Shown: piece after piece, positions 53,419-63,107 of the stretch | How the letters are laid out: each line of letters starts with the position of its first letter | Position numbering within the stretch: the stretch's first letter is position 1 | NCBI GenBank assembly: GCA_041916675.1 | Contig: JAYRZB010000002.1 | Span: 310,001-374,000 of the forward strand | Length of the DNA: 64,000 bases | Source of the DNA: JAYRZB01 sp041916675 | Lineage (GTDB): Bacteria > Pseudomonadota > Alphaproteobacteria > Rhizobiales > Devosiaceae | Direction of reading: 5' to 3' | The notes under the pieces: model-generated | Database searches by the model: none | The model's input: the letters and a program-made list of their open reading frames with translations, nothing else | What the model was told of the DNA's origin: nothing | Position numbers and translations under genes: made by a program

Positions 53419-56400
53419 TGCCGGCCCGTCCGCTGTTCACCATCGCCCCGCACGCCCACTTCCTCGATACCCTCGCCGCACGGCTGCTCGATGGCACCCT
53501 GCTGGGCGGCTGGCCGCGCAGCGGTCCGTTCTGGCTTGCCGATGTCACCGTGTTCCTGCCCACACGCCGGGCCCGGCTCGGCCTTGCCGATGCGCTGACC
53601 CGGCGCGGGGCCGGGCTCTTGCCCGATATCCGCACCTTTGGCGGCGAGGCCGCCGAGGAAGAGCCTTTCCTGCCGCCCTTTGATGCCGCGCCCCTGCCGC
53701 CGCCTGTTGCTAGGCTCGAACGGCGCGGGACGCTCGCCAGCCTGATCGCTCAATGGGCCGCCACTCCAGCCGGTGCCGAAGCCTTCGCCTCCCCACCCAA
53801 TCTGGCCGAAACCCTGGCGCTTGCCGATTCCCTGGGCACGCTCATCGATGATCTCCTGATCGAAGGCATCGATCCATCCCGCCTGCGCGCACTGGTCAAC
53901 GAAGAAAACCTTGCCGCCAACTGGCAGCAGACCCTGCAATTCCTTGAAATCGCTCTGCAGGCCTGGCCACTGATCCTGGCCGAGCGCGGCAGGGCCGAAG
54001 GCGCTGACCTGCGCAACCAGCGTCTGGCGCGGCAGGCCATCAATGCGCCGGCCATCTATGGCGATCGCCCGGTGATTGCCGCCGGTTCCACTGGCTCCAT
54101 CCCCGCCACCGCCGGGCTATTGAAGGCCATTGCCGCCCTGCCGCGTGGCGCCGTCGTTTTGCCCGGGCTCGATACCGGCCTCTCCACCGACCAGCACCAG
54201 CGGTTGCTCAGCGAGCGCGAGGCCCCGCACGGTCACCCGCAATATGGGCTCGCCAAGCTGCTGCGCCACCTCGGCCAGACCCCGGCCAATGTTGTCGAAC
54301 TGGCCGACGCGGCGTCGGTCCGCACCCTTGCCGTGCGCCGCGCCTTTGCACTGGCGCGAGAAACCGCATCCTGGGTCAGCGACCGCGCCGCCCTTGCCGA
54401 TGGGCTGGTTGCGGCAACCAATGGCATGGCCATCCTTGCCGCCCGCAGCGAGGACGAACAGGCCCGCGCCATTGCGCTGGCGGCCCGACAGGCGCTGGTC
54501 GATGGGCAAAGCGTTGGCATCATCTGCCCCGATCAGAACCTCTCCCGCCGCATCGCTGCCGAACTCGGGCGCTTCGATATCGCCGTCGATGATCCTGCCG
54601 GCACCCCGCTTTACCAGTCACCGGCCGGGCGACTGCTGCGCCAGGTGCTCGCTGCTGCTGCCAGCCAGTTCGCCGCTGTTGATCTGGTGGCTTTGCTGCA
54701 GAACCGTGCCGTCGGGTTCGATCTCGGCCGCGCCACCGTCGGCCCGCTCAGCCAGCTTCTCGATCTGCATGTCCTGCGCGGCCGCCGTCTGCGCCCCGGC
54801 GCTGCCGGCCTGCGTCTTGCGCTTTTGGGCAATGCCGATCCCGCCGCGACCCGCTCGGCCGACCGCCTCACACCCGATCAGTTGATCGGCATTGGCACCA
54901 TCATTGATCGGCTCGAAACTGCTTTTGCCCCGCTCCTTGCGGTGCTGGCCGCCCCTGATATCCGCATCGATGCTCTCGCCGGAACGCTTGTCGATACCGT
55001 GAGCCTTTTGGTCGGTGACGGCGCAGCCGAGGTGCCGAGCTACGATGATCTCATGGCCTGGGCGAACGAGGCGCGGGCCCTGCCGCCGCTATGCAGTTCG
55101 CCTGCCAATCTCGATGCCGTGCTGGCCGGCCTGATGGCCGGGTTCGATGTCCGCAACGCTCAGGTGCGGCGGCAGGATATTGCTATCTGGGGCCAGCTTG
55201 AGGCCCGGCTGCAGAACCGCGACTTCACCATCCTTGCCGGGCTCAACGAAGATATCTGGCCCCGCCCTGCCGATCCGGGCCCGTGGATGTCGCGCGCCAT
55301 GCGGCTCGATGCCGGGCTCGAACCGCCCGAGCGCGATCAGGGCCGCGCCGCCCACGATCTCGAAATGGCTCTGGGCAATGGGCACCTATTGCTCGCCTAT
55401 ACCGAGCGCATCGGCACCAGCCCGGCGCTGCCCTCGCGCTTCCTGCAACGGCTCGAAGCCTTTCTGGGCACCGATCTGGCCAAGACCCTGCGGGCCCGCG
55501 GACAGGCCTATGCCGCTATGGCGCAGGCACTCGATGCCGTGCCTGATGTCAGGGCGGCGCAACGACCCTTGCCGCGCCCCCCTGCTGCTGCCCGACCGCG
55601 CCAGCTCTCGATCACCGAGGTCGAAACCCTCGTGCGCTCGCCCTATGATATCTATGCCAGGCACGTGCTCGGCCTGCGCGCCATCGATGCGCTGGGGCAG
55701 GACCCGGGCAACCGCGAGCGCGGCACCATGATCCACCTTGTCTTTGCGCGGTTTGTCCAGGAGGGTCACCCCTTCGCCGCGCCCGACGCGCTGGCCCGCC
55801 TGATGGCCATGGCTGAAGACGCCTTTGCCGGGCTGGATGCCATCGCCGAGCGCCGCCAGATCTGGCTCAGGCGCTTTGCGCTGGCCGCCGAGCACTTCAT
55901 CGCCTTTGAGCGCGCCCGCGATGCCTCGGTGCAGCAGCGGCATGCCGAGATCGAAGGCGAATGGCGCTTCCCCAACCTTGAGGATTTCAAACTCACCGGC
56001 CGGGCCGACCGCGTCGACCAGATGCGCGACGGCACCCTGGAGATCATCGATTTCAAGACCGGCTCCATTCCCGCCACCGCCGACATGAAGGCATTCCTTG
56101 CGCCGCAACTGCTGCTTGAGGCCGCCATGGCCAGGGCCGGCGGCCTTAAGGGAATATCGCCGGCCGATACCGGCAGGCTCAGCTATATCAAGATCGGCCT
56201 CGGCCCCGATGCTTTCGCTGAAACCGACTTTTCCATCCAGGACAAGACGTCACTGATGCAGGCTGCCCAGGAGGCTGCGAACCGCCTGCAGTCGCATGTG
56301 CAGACCTTCCTCCTCAGCGATCATTTCGCCATGACGCCCCGTATCCTGCCGCTCGCCGGGCAGCGCTATCGCGGCGCCTATGAGCATCTGGCCCGCACCG

Positions 56401-56435
56401 ACGAATGGACGCTCATCGCCGGGGATGAGCCATGA
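53418..56435 (+). CDS. addB: AddB, double-strand break repair nuclease subunit
   Basis: A 1005-residue AddB. The N-terminal half is a degenerate helicase (VFLPTRRARLGLADALTRRG); the middle has LNEDIWPRPADPGPWMSRAM. The C-terminal RecB nuclease has LTGRADRVDQMRDGTLEIID with FKTGS (catalytic D...DxK) and a Gln motif after it. No Fe-S Cys cluster is seen, as usual in alphaproteobacterial AddB. With AddA it processes DNA ends for recombination. The start overlaps murU and the stop overlaps addA. Confidence 0.94.
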   Translation: MPARPLFTIAPHAHFLDTLAARLLDGTLLGGWPRSGPFWLADVTVFLPTRRARLGLADALTRRGAGLLPDIRTFGGEAAEEEPFLPPFDAAPLPPPVARLERRGTLASLIAQWAATPAGAEAFASPPNLAETLALADSLGTLIDDLLIEGIDPSRLRALVNEENLAANWQQTLQFLEIALQAWPLILAERGRAEGADLRNQRLARQAINAPAIYGDRPVIAAGSTGSIPATAGLLKAIAALPRGAVVLPGLDTGLSTDQHQRLLSEREAPHGHPQYGLAKLLRHLGQTPANVVELADAASVRTLAVRRAFALARETASWVSDRAALADGLVAATNGMAILAARSEDEQARAIALAARQALVDGQSVGIICPDQNLSRRIAAELGRFDIAVDDPAGTPLYQSPAGRLLRQVLAAAASQFAAVDLVALLQNRAVGFDLGRATVGPLSQLLDLHVLRGRRLRPGAAGLRLALLGNADPAATRSADRLTPDQLIGIGTIIDRLETAFAPLLAVLAAPDIRIDALAGTLVDTVSLLVGDGAAEVPSYDDLMAWANEARALPPLCSSPANLDAVLAGLMAGFDVRNAQVRRQDIAIWGQLEARLQNRDFTILAGLNEDIWPRPADPGPWMSRAMRLDAGLEPPERDQGRAAHDLEMALGNGHLLLAYTERIGTSPALPSRFLQRLEAFLGTDLAKTLRARGQAYAAMAQALDAVPDVRAAQRPLPRPPAAARPRQLSITEVETLVRSPYDIYARHVLGLRAIDALGQDPGNRERGTMIHLVFARFVQEGHPFAAPDALARLMAMAEDAFAGLDAIAERRQIWLRRFALAAEHFIAFERARDASVQQRHAEIEGEWRFPNLEDFKLTGRADRVDQMRDGTLEIIDFKTGSIPATADMKAFLAPQLLLEAAMARAGGLKGISPADTGRLSYIKIGLGPDAFAETDFSIQDKTSLMQAAQEAANRLQSHVQTFLLSDHFAMTPRILPLAGQRYRGAYEHLARTDEWTLIAGDEP

Positions 56436-59400
56436 ACCGGCGCCTCCTCGATCCCATTCCCGCCCGTGTCATTGCCAGCCAGCGCCAGGCCGCCGATCCG
56501 GCCCGTTCGGTCTGGGTGGCGGCCAATGCCGGCTCGGGCAAGACGCACGTGCTCACCGAGCGGGTCCTGCGGCTGCTGCTCTCGGGGGTCGCCCCGGAAT
56601 CGATACTCTGCCTCACCTATACCAAGGCCGCCGCCGCCGAGATGCGCAAGCGCGTCTCCGCGCGCCTCGCTCAATGGGCGGTGGCCGACGATGCCGTGCT
56701 TGCCGCAGACCTTGGCCGCCTCGAGGGCCGCTCCCCAACTGCCAGCGAGGCGGCGCGGGCCAGAACGCTGTTCGCCCACGCCCTCGATACGCCCGGCGGG
56801 CTCAAGATCAACACCATCCATGCCTTCTGCGAGGCGGTTCTGCACCGCTTCCCGCTCGAGGCCCAGGTGCCGATCGATTTTGCGGTCATCGAAGATGAAG
56901 AGCGCGCCGGCATGGTGCTGCGGGCCCGCGAAACCGTTCTGGCCGAGGGGCTCAATGGCGATGCACAGACCGCCGAGGCGGTTGGCACGCTGTTTGACAT
57001 GCTCAGCGACAAGAGCCTGACCGATGCCATTGATGAAGCGCTGGCGCAGGGTCGCAAGCTGCGGCCGCTGCTCGCCGATCGCGCCGCCGCCAAGGCCCGG
57101 TTGCGGCGTCTGGTCCGCATGCCAAAGGGCGAAACCACCGCGAGCATCCGCGCAGCCATTGCAGCAGAGACCTTGCTCACACCGGCGGTCCGGGCCGATG
57201 TCCAGCGCCTCACGCCCGGCATTGCCGGTGGCAAGCGGTTCGAAGACCGGCTTGCAACCATCAATTGGTCCAACCCAGACCCAGAGCAGCTGATCAAAAC
57301 CTTCACCACTGAAGAAGGCACCATCCGCAAGAGCCTGCTCAAGGCGGATGCCGCAAGGGCAGACCCAGACCTGGCCGATATTATCGCCGCCGAGGCAGAC
57401 CGACTTGCTGGCCTTGTTGCCCGACTCGTGCGCGCCAGTCTTGTGGCTCGTTCGGACGCCCTGCTCGATGTGCTCGGCGCCATCACCGCCCGTTACGAGG
57501 CCGAAAAGCGCGCCCGTTCGCGCCTCGATTTCGATGACCTGATCGACAGGATCGGCCAGCTGTTCGCCAATCCTGCCTATGCCGACTGGGTCAAGTACAA
57601 GCTCGATTCCGGCATCGTCCATATTCTCGTCGATGAAAGTCAGGACACCAATCCCGAGCAATGGCGCGTCGTGCGCGAGATCGCCGACGAGTTCTTTTCG
57701 GGGGCAGGGGCTGTCGAGCGCCCGCGCACCATCTTTGCGGTGGGTGACGAGAAGCAGTCGATCTATTCTTTCCAGGGGGCCGATCCGGCTTTGTTCGGCC
57801 AAACCGGCAGCGACTATGCAAGGCGCGCTCGTCAGGTCGAAAAGCCCTTCGAGCGCGTGCCCCTGCACACCAGCTTCCGCACGCTCTCGGGCATTCTGTC
57901 GGCGGTCGATACCGCCTTTGCCGCCGACCGGCTGCGCCAGTCGGTGCTCGCCCCGCCCGACCTGCCGGTGCAGCACGAAAGCGCCCGCGCCGATCAGGGC
58001 GGCATGGTCACGCTCTGGCCGCCGATCAAGGAGGCAGAACCCGATCTGGACCTGTCGCAATGGCCGCGCGAGCCTGCCCCGCTCACCAGCAGCGCTGCGG
58101 CCCAGGTCGCGGATCGCATTGCCACCGAGATCCGGCACTGGATCGACAGCGCCCGTCCGCTGGGGCCGCGTGGCCGCGCCATCACCGCCAATGACGTGCT
58201 GGTCCTCGTCCAGACCCGTGGGCCGCTGTTCCGCGAGATCATCCGCGCCCTGATCCGCAAGGGCCTGCCCACCCCAGGCGCCGACCGACTGGCGGTGACC
58301 GGCCATATCGCGGTTCTTGATCTCTTCGCCCTTGCCGATGTGCTGCTCAATCCCGCCGATGACCTGCAACTGGCCGCGCTCCTGCGCTCGCCACTGTTCG
58401 ATGTCAGCGAGGATGATCTTTATGCCCTCGCCCAGCCCCGGCCCCGCGGGCAGAGCCTGTGGTCGGCGCTGGCCGAGGCGGAGCGCGACAGCCTGCGCAA
58501 CGCCTATGTCCAATTGCATGCCTGGCGCAGTCGCCTCGATTTCGAGCGGCCCTTCGAATTTTTCTCCACCGTCCTTTATGCCGCGGGCGGGCTCAAACGC
58601 TTCCACGCCCGGCTGGGGCCGGAAGTCGATGATGTCTTTGCCCAGTTCCTTGATCTCGCACTGGCCCACGAGCAGACCGCCCAGCCCTCGCTGCAGGGGT
58701 TTCTGGCTGCCATGCGCTCGCGCGATATCTCGATCAAGCGCGAGCTGGCCGAGGTTGGCGGCGGGGTGCGGGTGATGACTGTTCACGGGGCCAAGGGGCT
58801 CGAAGCCCCCATTGTCATTGTTGCCGACGCCGTCTCCCAGCCGGCTCCGGCCAAGCTGCCGCATGTCTATATCGAAGAAGGGCCATTGCTGGTCCTCGCC
58901 GGCTCCAAGGAGCATACGCCCGAAACCCTGGCCTTCCGGCAGGCCGAACAGGCGCGGGTCGAGGCCGAATACTGGCGCAAGCTTTATGTCGCCATGACCC
59001 GCGCTGAAGACGAGTTATACCTCACCGGCGCGCTGACCCGCCGCGGCACTCTCGAAGGGTCCTGGTACGAGGCCGTATCCGCTGCCCTGAGCCCGGCTGC
59101 CGAAACCGTGTGCGATGCCGAGGGCACGCCCGTTGCCATCGTCTATCCTGCCCAAAGGCCTTCTCCGGCTCCGGTCACTGCCCACCCAGTGGCTACCGCC
59201 CCCTTCCCGGCGGCGCTGGTCCTGCCTGCCGTTCCCGCTGAGCAATCAGTGCCGATCCTGCGGCCGTCCTCGGCCTTTGTTCCGGCCGATCGTTCGCGGG
59301 TGCTCGAGACCAGCCTCGAGCGCCTTTCCGATCCGGCAAGTGCCCGCGAGGTCGGCACGGCGCTCCATGCCTTGCTCCAGCACTTGCCCGGGCTGCCCCG

Positions 59401-59857
59401 GGCCCGCTGGGCCGAGGTTGCGGCGCGCGCCGCCCAGCAATTGCTGCCCCATGCGCCCGAGGCTCAGGCCCCCCTTGCTGCCAAGGCGCTGGCCATTCTC
59501 GAACACCCCGCGCTTGCGCCCTATCTCGGGCCGGACAGCCGGGCCGAGGTCCCCTTCCTCGTCGATGCCTTCCGCAAGGGTCAGCCCGTCCGCCTGGCGG
59601 GTCGTATTGATCGTCTTGTCGTGACGGAGAAAACTGTTCTCATCCTCGACTACAAATCGGATGCCTACGTCCCTGCGAGTGCTGATAACATCGACCCGGC
59701 CTATGTGATTCAGCTCGGCCTATATGCGCTGGTTGCAGGTCAGCTCTTCCCGCACCGGCAGGTGCGGGCGGCGATCTTCTGGACCGCCTTGGAATCGTTG
59801 ATGGAATTGCCGGATTCCCTTTTGGGCCCGGCCGTTGCAACGTTCACCTCCCGGTGA
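56432..59857 (+). CDS. addA: AddA, double-strand break repair helicase-nuclease subunit
   Basis: A 1141-residue UvrD-type helicase fused to a RecB nuclease. Walker A is ANAGSGKTHVLTERV, motif II ILVDESQDTNPEQW, motif VI LYVAMTRAEDELYLTG. The C-terminal nuclease has LAGRIDRLVVTEKTVLILDY with KSDAY as catalytic Asp/Lys. It overlaps addB by 4 bases (ATGA), and the AddAB complex unwinds and resects broken DNA ends. Confidence 0.95.
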   Translation: MNRRLLDPIPARVIASQRQAADPARSVWVAANAGSGKTHVLTERVLRLLLSGVAPESILCLTYTKAAAAEMRKRVSARLAQWAVADDAVLAADLGRLEGRSPTASEAARARTLFAHALDTPGGLKINTIHAFCEAVLHRFPLEAQVPIDFAVIEDEERAGMVLRARETVLAEGLNGDAQTAEAVGTLFDMLSDKSLTDAIDEALAQGRKLRPLLADRAAAKARLRRLVRMPKGETTASIRAAIAAETLLTPAVRADVQRLTPGIAGGKRFEDRLATINWSNPDPEQLIKTFTTEEGTIRKSLLKADAARADPDLADIIAAEADRLAGLVARLVRASLVARSDALLDVLGAITARYEAEKRARSRLDFDDLIDRIGQLFANPAYADWVKYKLDSGIVHILVDESQDTNPEQWRVVREIADEFFSGAGAVERPRTIFAVGDEKQSIYSFQGADPALFGQTGSDYARRARQVEKPFERVPLHTSFRTLSGILSAVDTAFAADRLRQSVLAPPDLPVQHESARADQGGMVTLWPPIKEAEPDLDLSQWPREPAPLTSSAAAQVADRIATEIRHWIDSARPLGPRGRAITANDVLVLVQTRGPLFREIIRALIRKGLPTPGADRLAVTGHIAVLDLFALADVLLNPADDLQLAALLRSPLFDVSEDDLYALAQPRPRGQSLWSALAEAERDSLRNAYVQLHAWRSRLDFERPFEFFSTVLYAAGGLKRFHARLGPEVDDVFAQFLDLALAHEQTAQPSLQGFLAAMRSRDISIKRELAEVGGGVRVMTVHGAKGLEAPIVIVADAVSQPAPAKLPHVYIEEGPLLVLAGSKEHTPETLAFRQAEQARVEAEYWRKLYVAMTRAEDELYLTGALTRRGTLEGSWYEAVSAALSPAAETVCDAEGTPVAIVYPAQRPSPAPVTAHPVATAPFPAALVLPAVPAEQSVPILRPSSAFVPADRSRVLETSLERLSDPASAREVGTALHALLQHLPGLPRARWAEVAARAAQQLLPHAPEAQAPLAAKALAILEHPALAPYLGPDSRAEVPFLVDAFRKGQPVRLAGRIDRLVVTEKTVLILDYKSDAYVPASADNIDPAYVIQLGLYALVAGQLFPHRQVRAAIFWTALESLMELPDSLLGPAVATFTSR

Positions 59858-59934
59858 GCGTTCTTGAACAGGGGATGGACTCTTCCCAGCTTTTGCGTCA
59901 CACACCGCGCGCTTTCAACCTAAAGGCTCATCTG

Positions 59935-60258
59935 ATGACCCAACATGTTTCCGATGCCAATTTTGGCGAGGAAGTCCTCAATTCCAAAGAGCCGGTCCTG
60001 GTGGACTTCTGGGCCGGATGGTGCGGGCCCTGCCGGGCGATCGCTCCCGTGCTCGAAGAGCTCTCCGCCGAACTGGCCGGCAAGGTCAAGATCGTCAAGC
60101 TCAACGTAGACGAGAACCCCTCGACCACCGTCAAGTATGGCGTCCGTTCGATTCCCACCATGATCCTGTTCAAGGGCGGGGAAGCGGCTGACATGAAGAT
60201 CGGTGCCGGCACCCCAAAGGCCGGGCTCAGCAAATGGCTTGAAAGCCACGCTGCCTGA
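59935..60258 (+). CDS. trxA: Thioredoxin
   Basis: A 107-residue canonical thioredoxin: FWAGWCGPCRAIAPVLEELS with the WCGPC active site, then VKLNVDENPSTTVKYGVRSI and the cis-Pro motif SIPTMILFKGG. ATG 59935 is preferred over the 27-codon longer frame. It reduces protein disulfides in the cytosol. Together with addB-addA this is a conserved alphaproteobacterial gene order. Confidence 0.94.
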   Translation: MTQHVSDANFGEEVLNSKEPVLVDFWAGWCGPCRAIAPVLEELSAELAGKVKIVKLNVDENPSTTVKYGVRSIPTMILFKGGEAADMKIGAGTPKAGLSKWLESHAA

Positions 60259-60279
60259 GTTTTCAGTCTATCCTGATCC

Positions 60280-60314
60280 CGCGCCGTCGGCACCATCCGG
60301 CGGCGCGTTGTTTT
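60280..60314 (+). terminator. Rho-independent terminator after trxA
   Basis: Stem CGCGCCGTCGG / CCGGCGGCGCG (one mismatch), loop CACCAT, followed by TTGTTTT, 21 bases after the trxA stop. Confidence 0.75.
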
Positions 60315-60373
60315 GATTGGCGACTTGGCCCGACTCGGCATAGCGTCGCCCTCCCCAAACGATGGAGAGCGAC

Positions 60374-60694
60374 ATGTCCCTGCAGGTTACCGATAGCACC
60401 TTTGATGCCGAGGTACTCGGCGCCACCGAACCGGTGCTGGTGGATTTCTGGGCCGAATGGTGCGCCCCCTGCAAGGCAATGGATCCCATTCTCGATGACC
60501 TGAGCCGCGAATTGGCCGGCAAGGTCAAGATCGTCAAGATCGATGTGGCCGAAAATCCCGGCATCACCGTGCGCTACAATGTGCGCAACATGCCCACCAT
60601 GATCGTCTTCAAGGATGGTCAGCCAGCCGATATGCGCGTTGGCGCCGGGCAGTCCCGTGTTCAGCTCACCAAATGGCTCGAAAGCCACGCCTGA
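60374..60694 (+). CDS. Second thioredoxin (tandem paralogue)
   Basis: A 106-residue thioredoxin from ATG 60374, with GGAG upstream. The active site is WCAPCKAMDPILDD instead of WCGPC, and the rest matches the first copy closely (FWAEWCAPC; VKIDVAENPGITVRYNVRN; NMPTMIVFKDGQPADMRVG). The C-terminal LTKWLESHA also mirrors it. It is a recent-looking tandem duplicate with a terminator between the two copies, so it may be independently expressed. Confidence 0.9.
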   Translation: MSLQVTDSTFDAEVLGATEPVLVDFWAEWCAPCKAMDPILDDLSRELAGKVKIVKIDVAENPGITVRYNVRNMPTMIVFKDGQPADMRVGAGQSRVQLTKWLESHA

Positions 60695-60697
60695 TCC

Positions 60698-61993
60698 CTA
60701 TTCGGGCAGGGTGCTGTTCCTGAACAGCACAGCGCCCGCCAGATAGAGCGACCCGCAGATCAGCACCCGCGCCCCGGGCAGGGTGCCTGCTTCGGAAAGC
60801 GCCGCCTCGATCGAGCGCATCGGGCGGGCGTCAAGCCCGAGGGTTCTCGCCCTTTCGGCGATAAACGCAGCCTTGTGTGCGTTTTCTTCACCCGGAATGG
60901 TCAGCGTCAGCACACGCTCGGGCAGGGTGCCGAAGGGCGTAAGGAAGTCTTCGGGCGCCCGCGTGTTCATCATTCCCATGATCAGCACCAGCGGCGCCGT
61001 CCGGCTACGGTTCATTTCGGCCAGCGCAGCGCTGATCGCCCGTGCGCCGTGGCCATTGTGCCCACCGTCCAGCCAGAGCTCATGGCTCCCGGGCAACAGC
61101 GCGACCAGCCGCCCCGAACGCAGCGGCGTCATGCGGGCCGGCCAGTTGGCGGCGCGCAGGCCGGTGGCGATGGCGGCCTCGGGCACCGGCAGCTTGAAAT
61201 GCCGCACTGCCGCAATAGCCAGCGCGGCGTTTTCGAACTGGTGCGGGCCGATCAGGGCAGGCGGGGGCAGATCGAGCAACCCATCATCATCCTGGTAGAT
61301 CAGGCGGCCGGCCTGCTCGTAGCCGTCGAAATCGGCGCCGCCCCTGAATAGTCGCACCCCGAGCCGGGCCGCCCGGCGGTCGATCACCGCCTCGGCCGCC
61401 TCATCCTGCCGCGCCACCACGGCCAAGGCGCCTTTCTTGAGGATGCCGGCTTTCGCCACCGCGATCTCGGCCACCGTGTCGCCGAGAAACTGCTGGTGAT
61501 CGAGCCCGATCGGGGTGATCACGGTGCCGAGCGGGTGATCGACCACATTGGTGGAATCGAATTCCCCGCCCATGCCGGTTTCAAGCAGCAGAAAGTCGGC
61601 CGGTGTCTCGGCAAACAGTTTGAAGGCCACCGCCGTGGTGATCTCGAAAAACGTCACCGGCGCTCCGGCGTTGATCGCCTCGACCGCTTCGAGCGCCGCA
61701 TTGAGCCGCCGGGTGGACACCAGCTTCCCCGCCAGCCGGATCCGTTCATTGAACCGCACCAGATGCGGCGAATTGTAGACATGCACCCGCTTGCCGGCCG
61801 CTTCGAGAAAGGCGCGCAGATAGGCAATCGTTGAGCCCTTGCCATTGGTGCCCGCCACATGGATCACCGGCGGCAGCCGGTCCTGGGGCCGCCCCATGGC
61901 ATCGAGCAGCCGCAACTGCCGCTCGAGCCCGAGATCGATCAATTTCGGGTGCAGCGCCAAGAGGCGCTTCAGGATCGCATCGGTGCGGGACAT
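60698..61993 (-). CDS. folC: Folylpolyglutamate synthase / dihydrofolate synthase
   Basis: A 431-residue Mur-ligase-type enzyme. P-loop VAGTNGKGSTIAYLRAFLEA, catalytic region ETGMGGEFDSTNVVDHPLGT (family GGxxDaTN) and the C-terminal LDGGHNGHGARAISAAL are present. It adds glutamates to folate and makes dihydrofolate from dihydropteroate. It is the last gene of trpB-trpA-accD-folC. Its stop lies 3 bases from that of the plus-strand second thioredoxin gene (convergent). Confidence 0.95.
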   Translation of the reverse strand: MSRTDAILKRLLALHPKLIDLGLERQLRLLDAMGRPQDRLPPVIHVAGTNGKGSTIAYLRAFLEAAGKRVHVYNSPHLVRFNERIRLAGKLVSTRRLNAALEAVEAINAGAPVTFFEITTAVAFKLFAETPADFLLLETGMGGEFDSTNVVDHPLGTVITPIGLDHQQFLGDTVAEIAVAKAGILKKGALAVVARQDEAAEAVIDRRAARLGVRLFRGGADFDGYEQAGRLIYQDDDGLLDLPPPALIGPHQFENAALAIAAVRHFKLPVPEAAIATGLRAANWPARMTPLRSGRLVALLPGSHELWLDGGHNGHGARAISAALAEMNRSRTAPLVLIMGMMNTRAPEDFLTPFGTLPERVLTLTIPGEENAHKAAFIAERARTLGLDARPMRSIEAALSEAGTLPGARVLICGSLYLAGAVLFRNSTLPE

Positions 61994-61999
61994 AAAGCC

Positions 62000-62971
62000 C
62001 TATTCGGCGTGGGCAGCTTCGGGCGGGGCAACAACCAGATCATCATCGCCTTCTGCGGCCACGGCCACATCACGCATGGTAACCTTGGCCACCGGAGCGG
62101 TGGTGGTCAACTCGGCCGGGGCCGGGGCCTTGGTCAGGATCGAGCAGAGATTGCCGATTGTTGAGCGCAGGTTGTGCCGGTGCACGACCTGATCAACCAT
62201 GCCGTGCTCATAAAGATATTCGGAGCGCTGGAAACCCTTGGGCAGCTTTTCGCGGATCGTCTGTTCGATCACGCGCGGCCCGGCAAAGCAGATCAGCGCC
62301 CCCGGTTCAGCCAGGTGCACATCCCCCAGCATTGCATAAGATGCCGTCACACCGCCGGTGGTGGGGTTGGTGAACACCACGATAAAGGGCAGGCCCGCTT
62401 CCCGCAGCCGCATCACCGCCACCGTGGTGCGCGGCATCTGCATCAGCGACAATACGCCTTCCTGCATGCGGGCCCCACCCGAGGATACGAACAGCACGAA
62501 CGGTGTCTTGCGCTTCTCGGCGGTCTCAAGCCCGGTGATGATGGCCGACCCTGCGGCCATGCCGAGCGAGCCGCCCTGAAACTCGAAATCCTGCACGGCA
62601 ACCGTGGTGTCCAGCCCATAGAGCTTGCCCACCGCCACCAGCACGGCGTCTTCCATGCCGGTTTTGACCCGGCTGTCCTTGAGCCGGTCGATATAGCGCT
62701 TGGAATCGCGGAATTTCAGCGGGTCTTGCGCCACGGCGGGCAGGGCCACTTCCTCATACTTGCCGCCATCGAAGAAACTGGCCAGCCGGTCGCGGCCCTT
62801 GATCTTCATGTGATGGCCGGAATTGGGCACCACCCACTGGTTCGCTTCGAGGTCGCGGTAGAACACCATCTCGCCCGATTCCGGGTCCTTGACCCAAAGG
62901 TTCTCGGGGGACTCGCGCTTGTTCAGGAACGAGCGGATTTTCGGACGAACGACGTTGTTGATCCAGTTCAT
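62000..62971 (-). CDS. accD: Acetyl-CoA carboxylase carboxyltransferase subunit beta
   Basis: A 323-residue AccD. The carboxyltransferase core is clear (FVLFVSSGGARMQEGVLSLM; FTNPTTGGVTASYAMLGDVH; YEHGMVDQVVHRHNLRSTIG). The N-terminal zinc-ribbon region (LWVKDPESGEMVFYRDLEAN and on to SGHHMKI) contains none of the four Cys found in E. coli AccD. It joins AccA to transfer carboxyl from biotin to acetyl-CoA. folC starts just downstream. Confidence 0.95.
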   Translation of the reverse strand: MNWINNVVRPKIRSFLNKRESPENLWVKDPESGEMVFYRDLEANQWVVPNSGHHMKIKGRDRLASFFDGGKYEEVALPAVAQDPLKFRDSKRYIDRLKDSRVKTGMEDAVLVAVGKLYGLDTTVAVQDFEFQGGSLGMAAGSAIITGLETAEKRKTPFVLFVSSGGARMQEGVLSLMQMPRTTVAVMRLREAGLPFIVVFTNPTTGGVTASYAMLGDVHLAEPGALICFAGPRVIEQTIREKLPKGFQRSEYLYEHGMVDQVVHRHNLRSTIGNLCSILTKAPAPAELTTTAPVAKVTMRDVAVAAEGDDDLVVAPPEAAHAE

Positions 62972-63107
62972 GTCGACCTGCCTGTCTGGCCCTGCTTGCT
63001 GTCCGCGCCATCGGACAGGAAGGCCCTATTGCTTGATTGTGGCAATTCTATCAGCTTTCCCCGGCCACCGCAAAAGCGGCGGGGGAAAACTCAGGCGCAC
63101 GTCCTGC

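Noticed and set aside
56378..58915. 845-codon minus-strand frame opposite addA
   Set aside because: It is antisense to an unmistakable AddA helicase; long antisense frames are expected in high-GC DNA with strong third-position bias.
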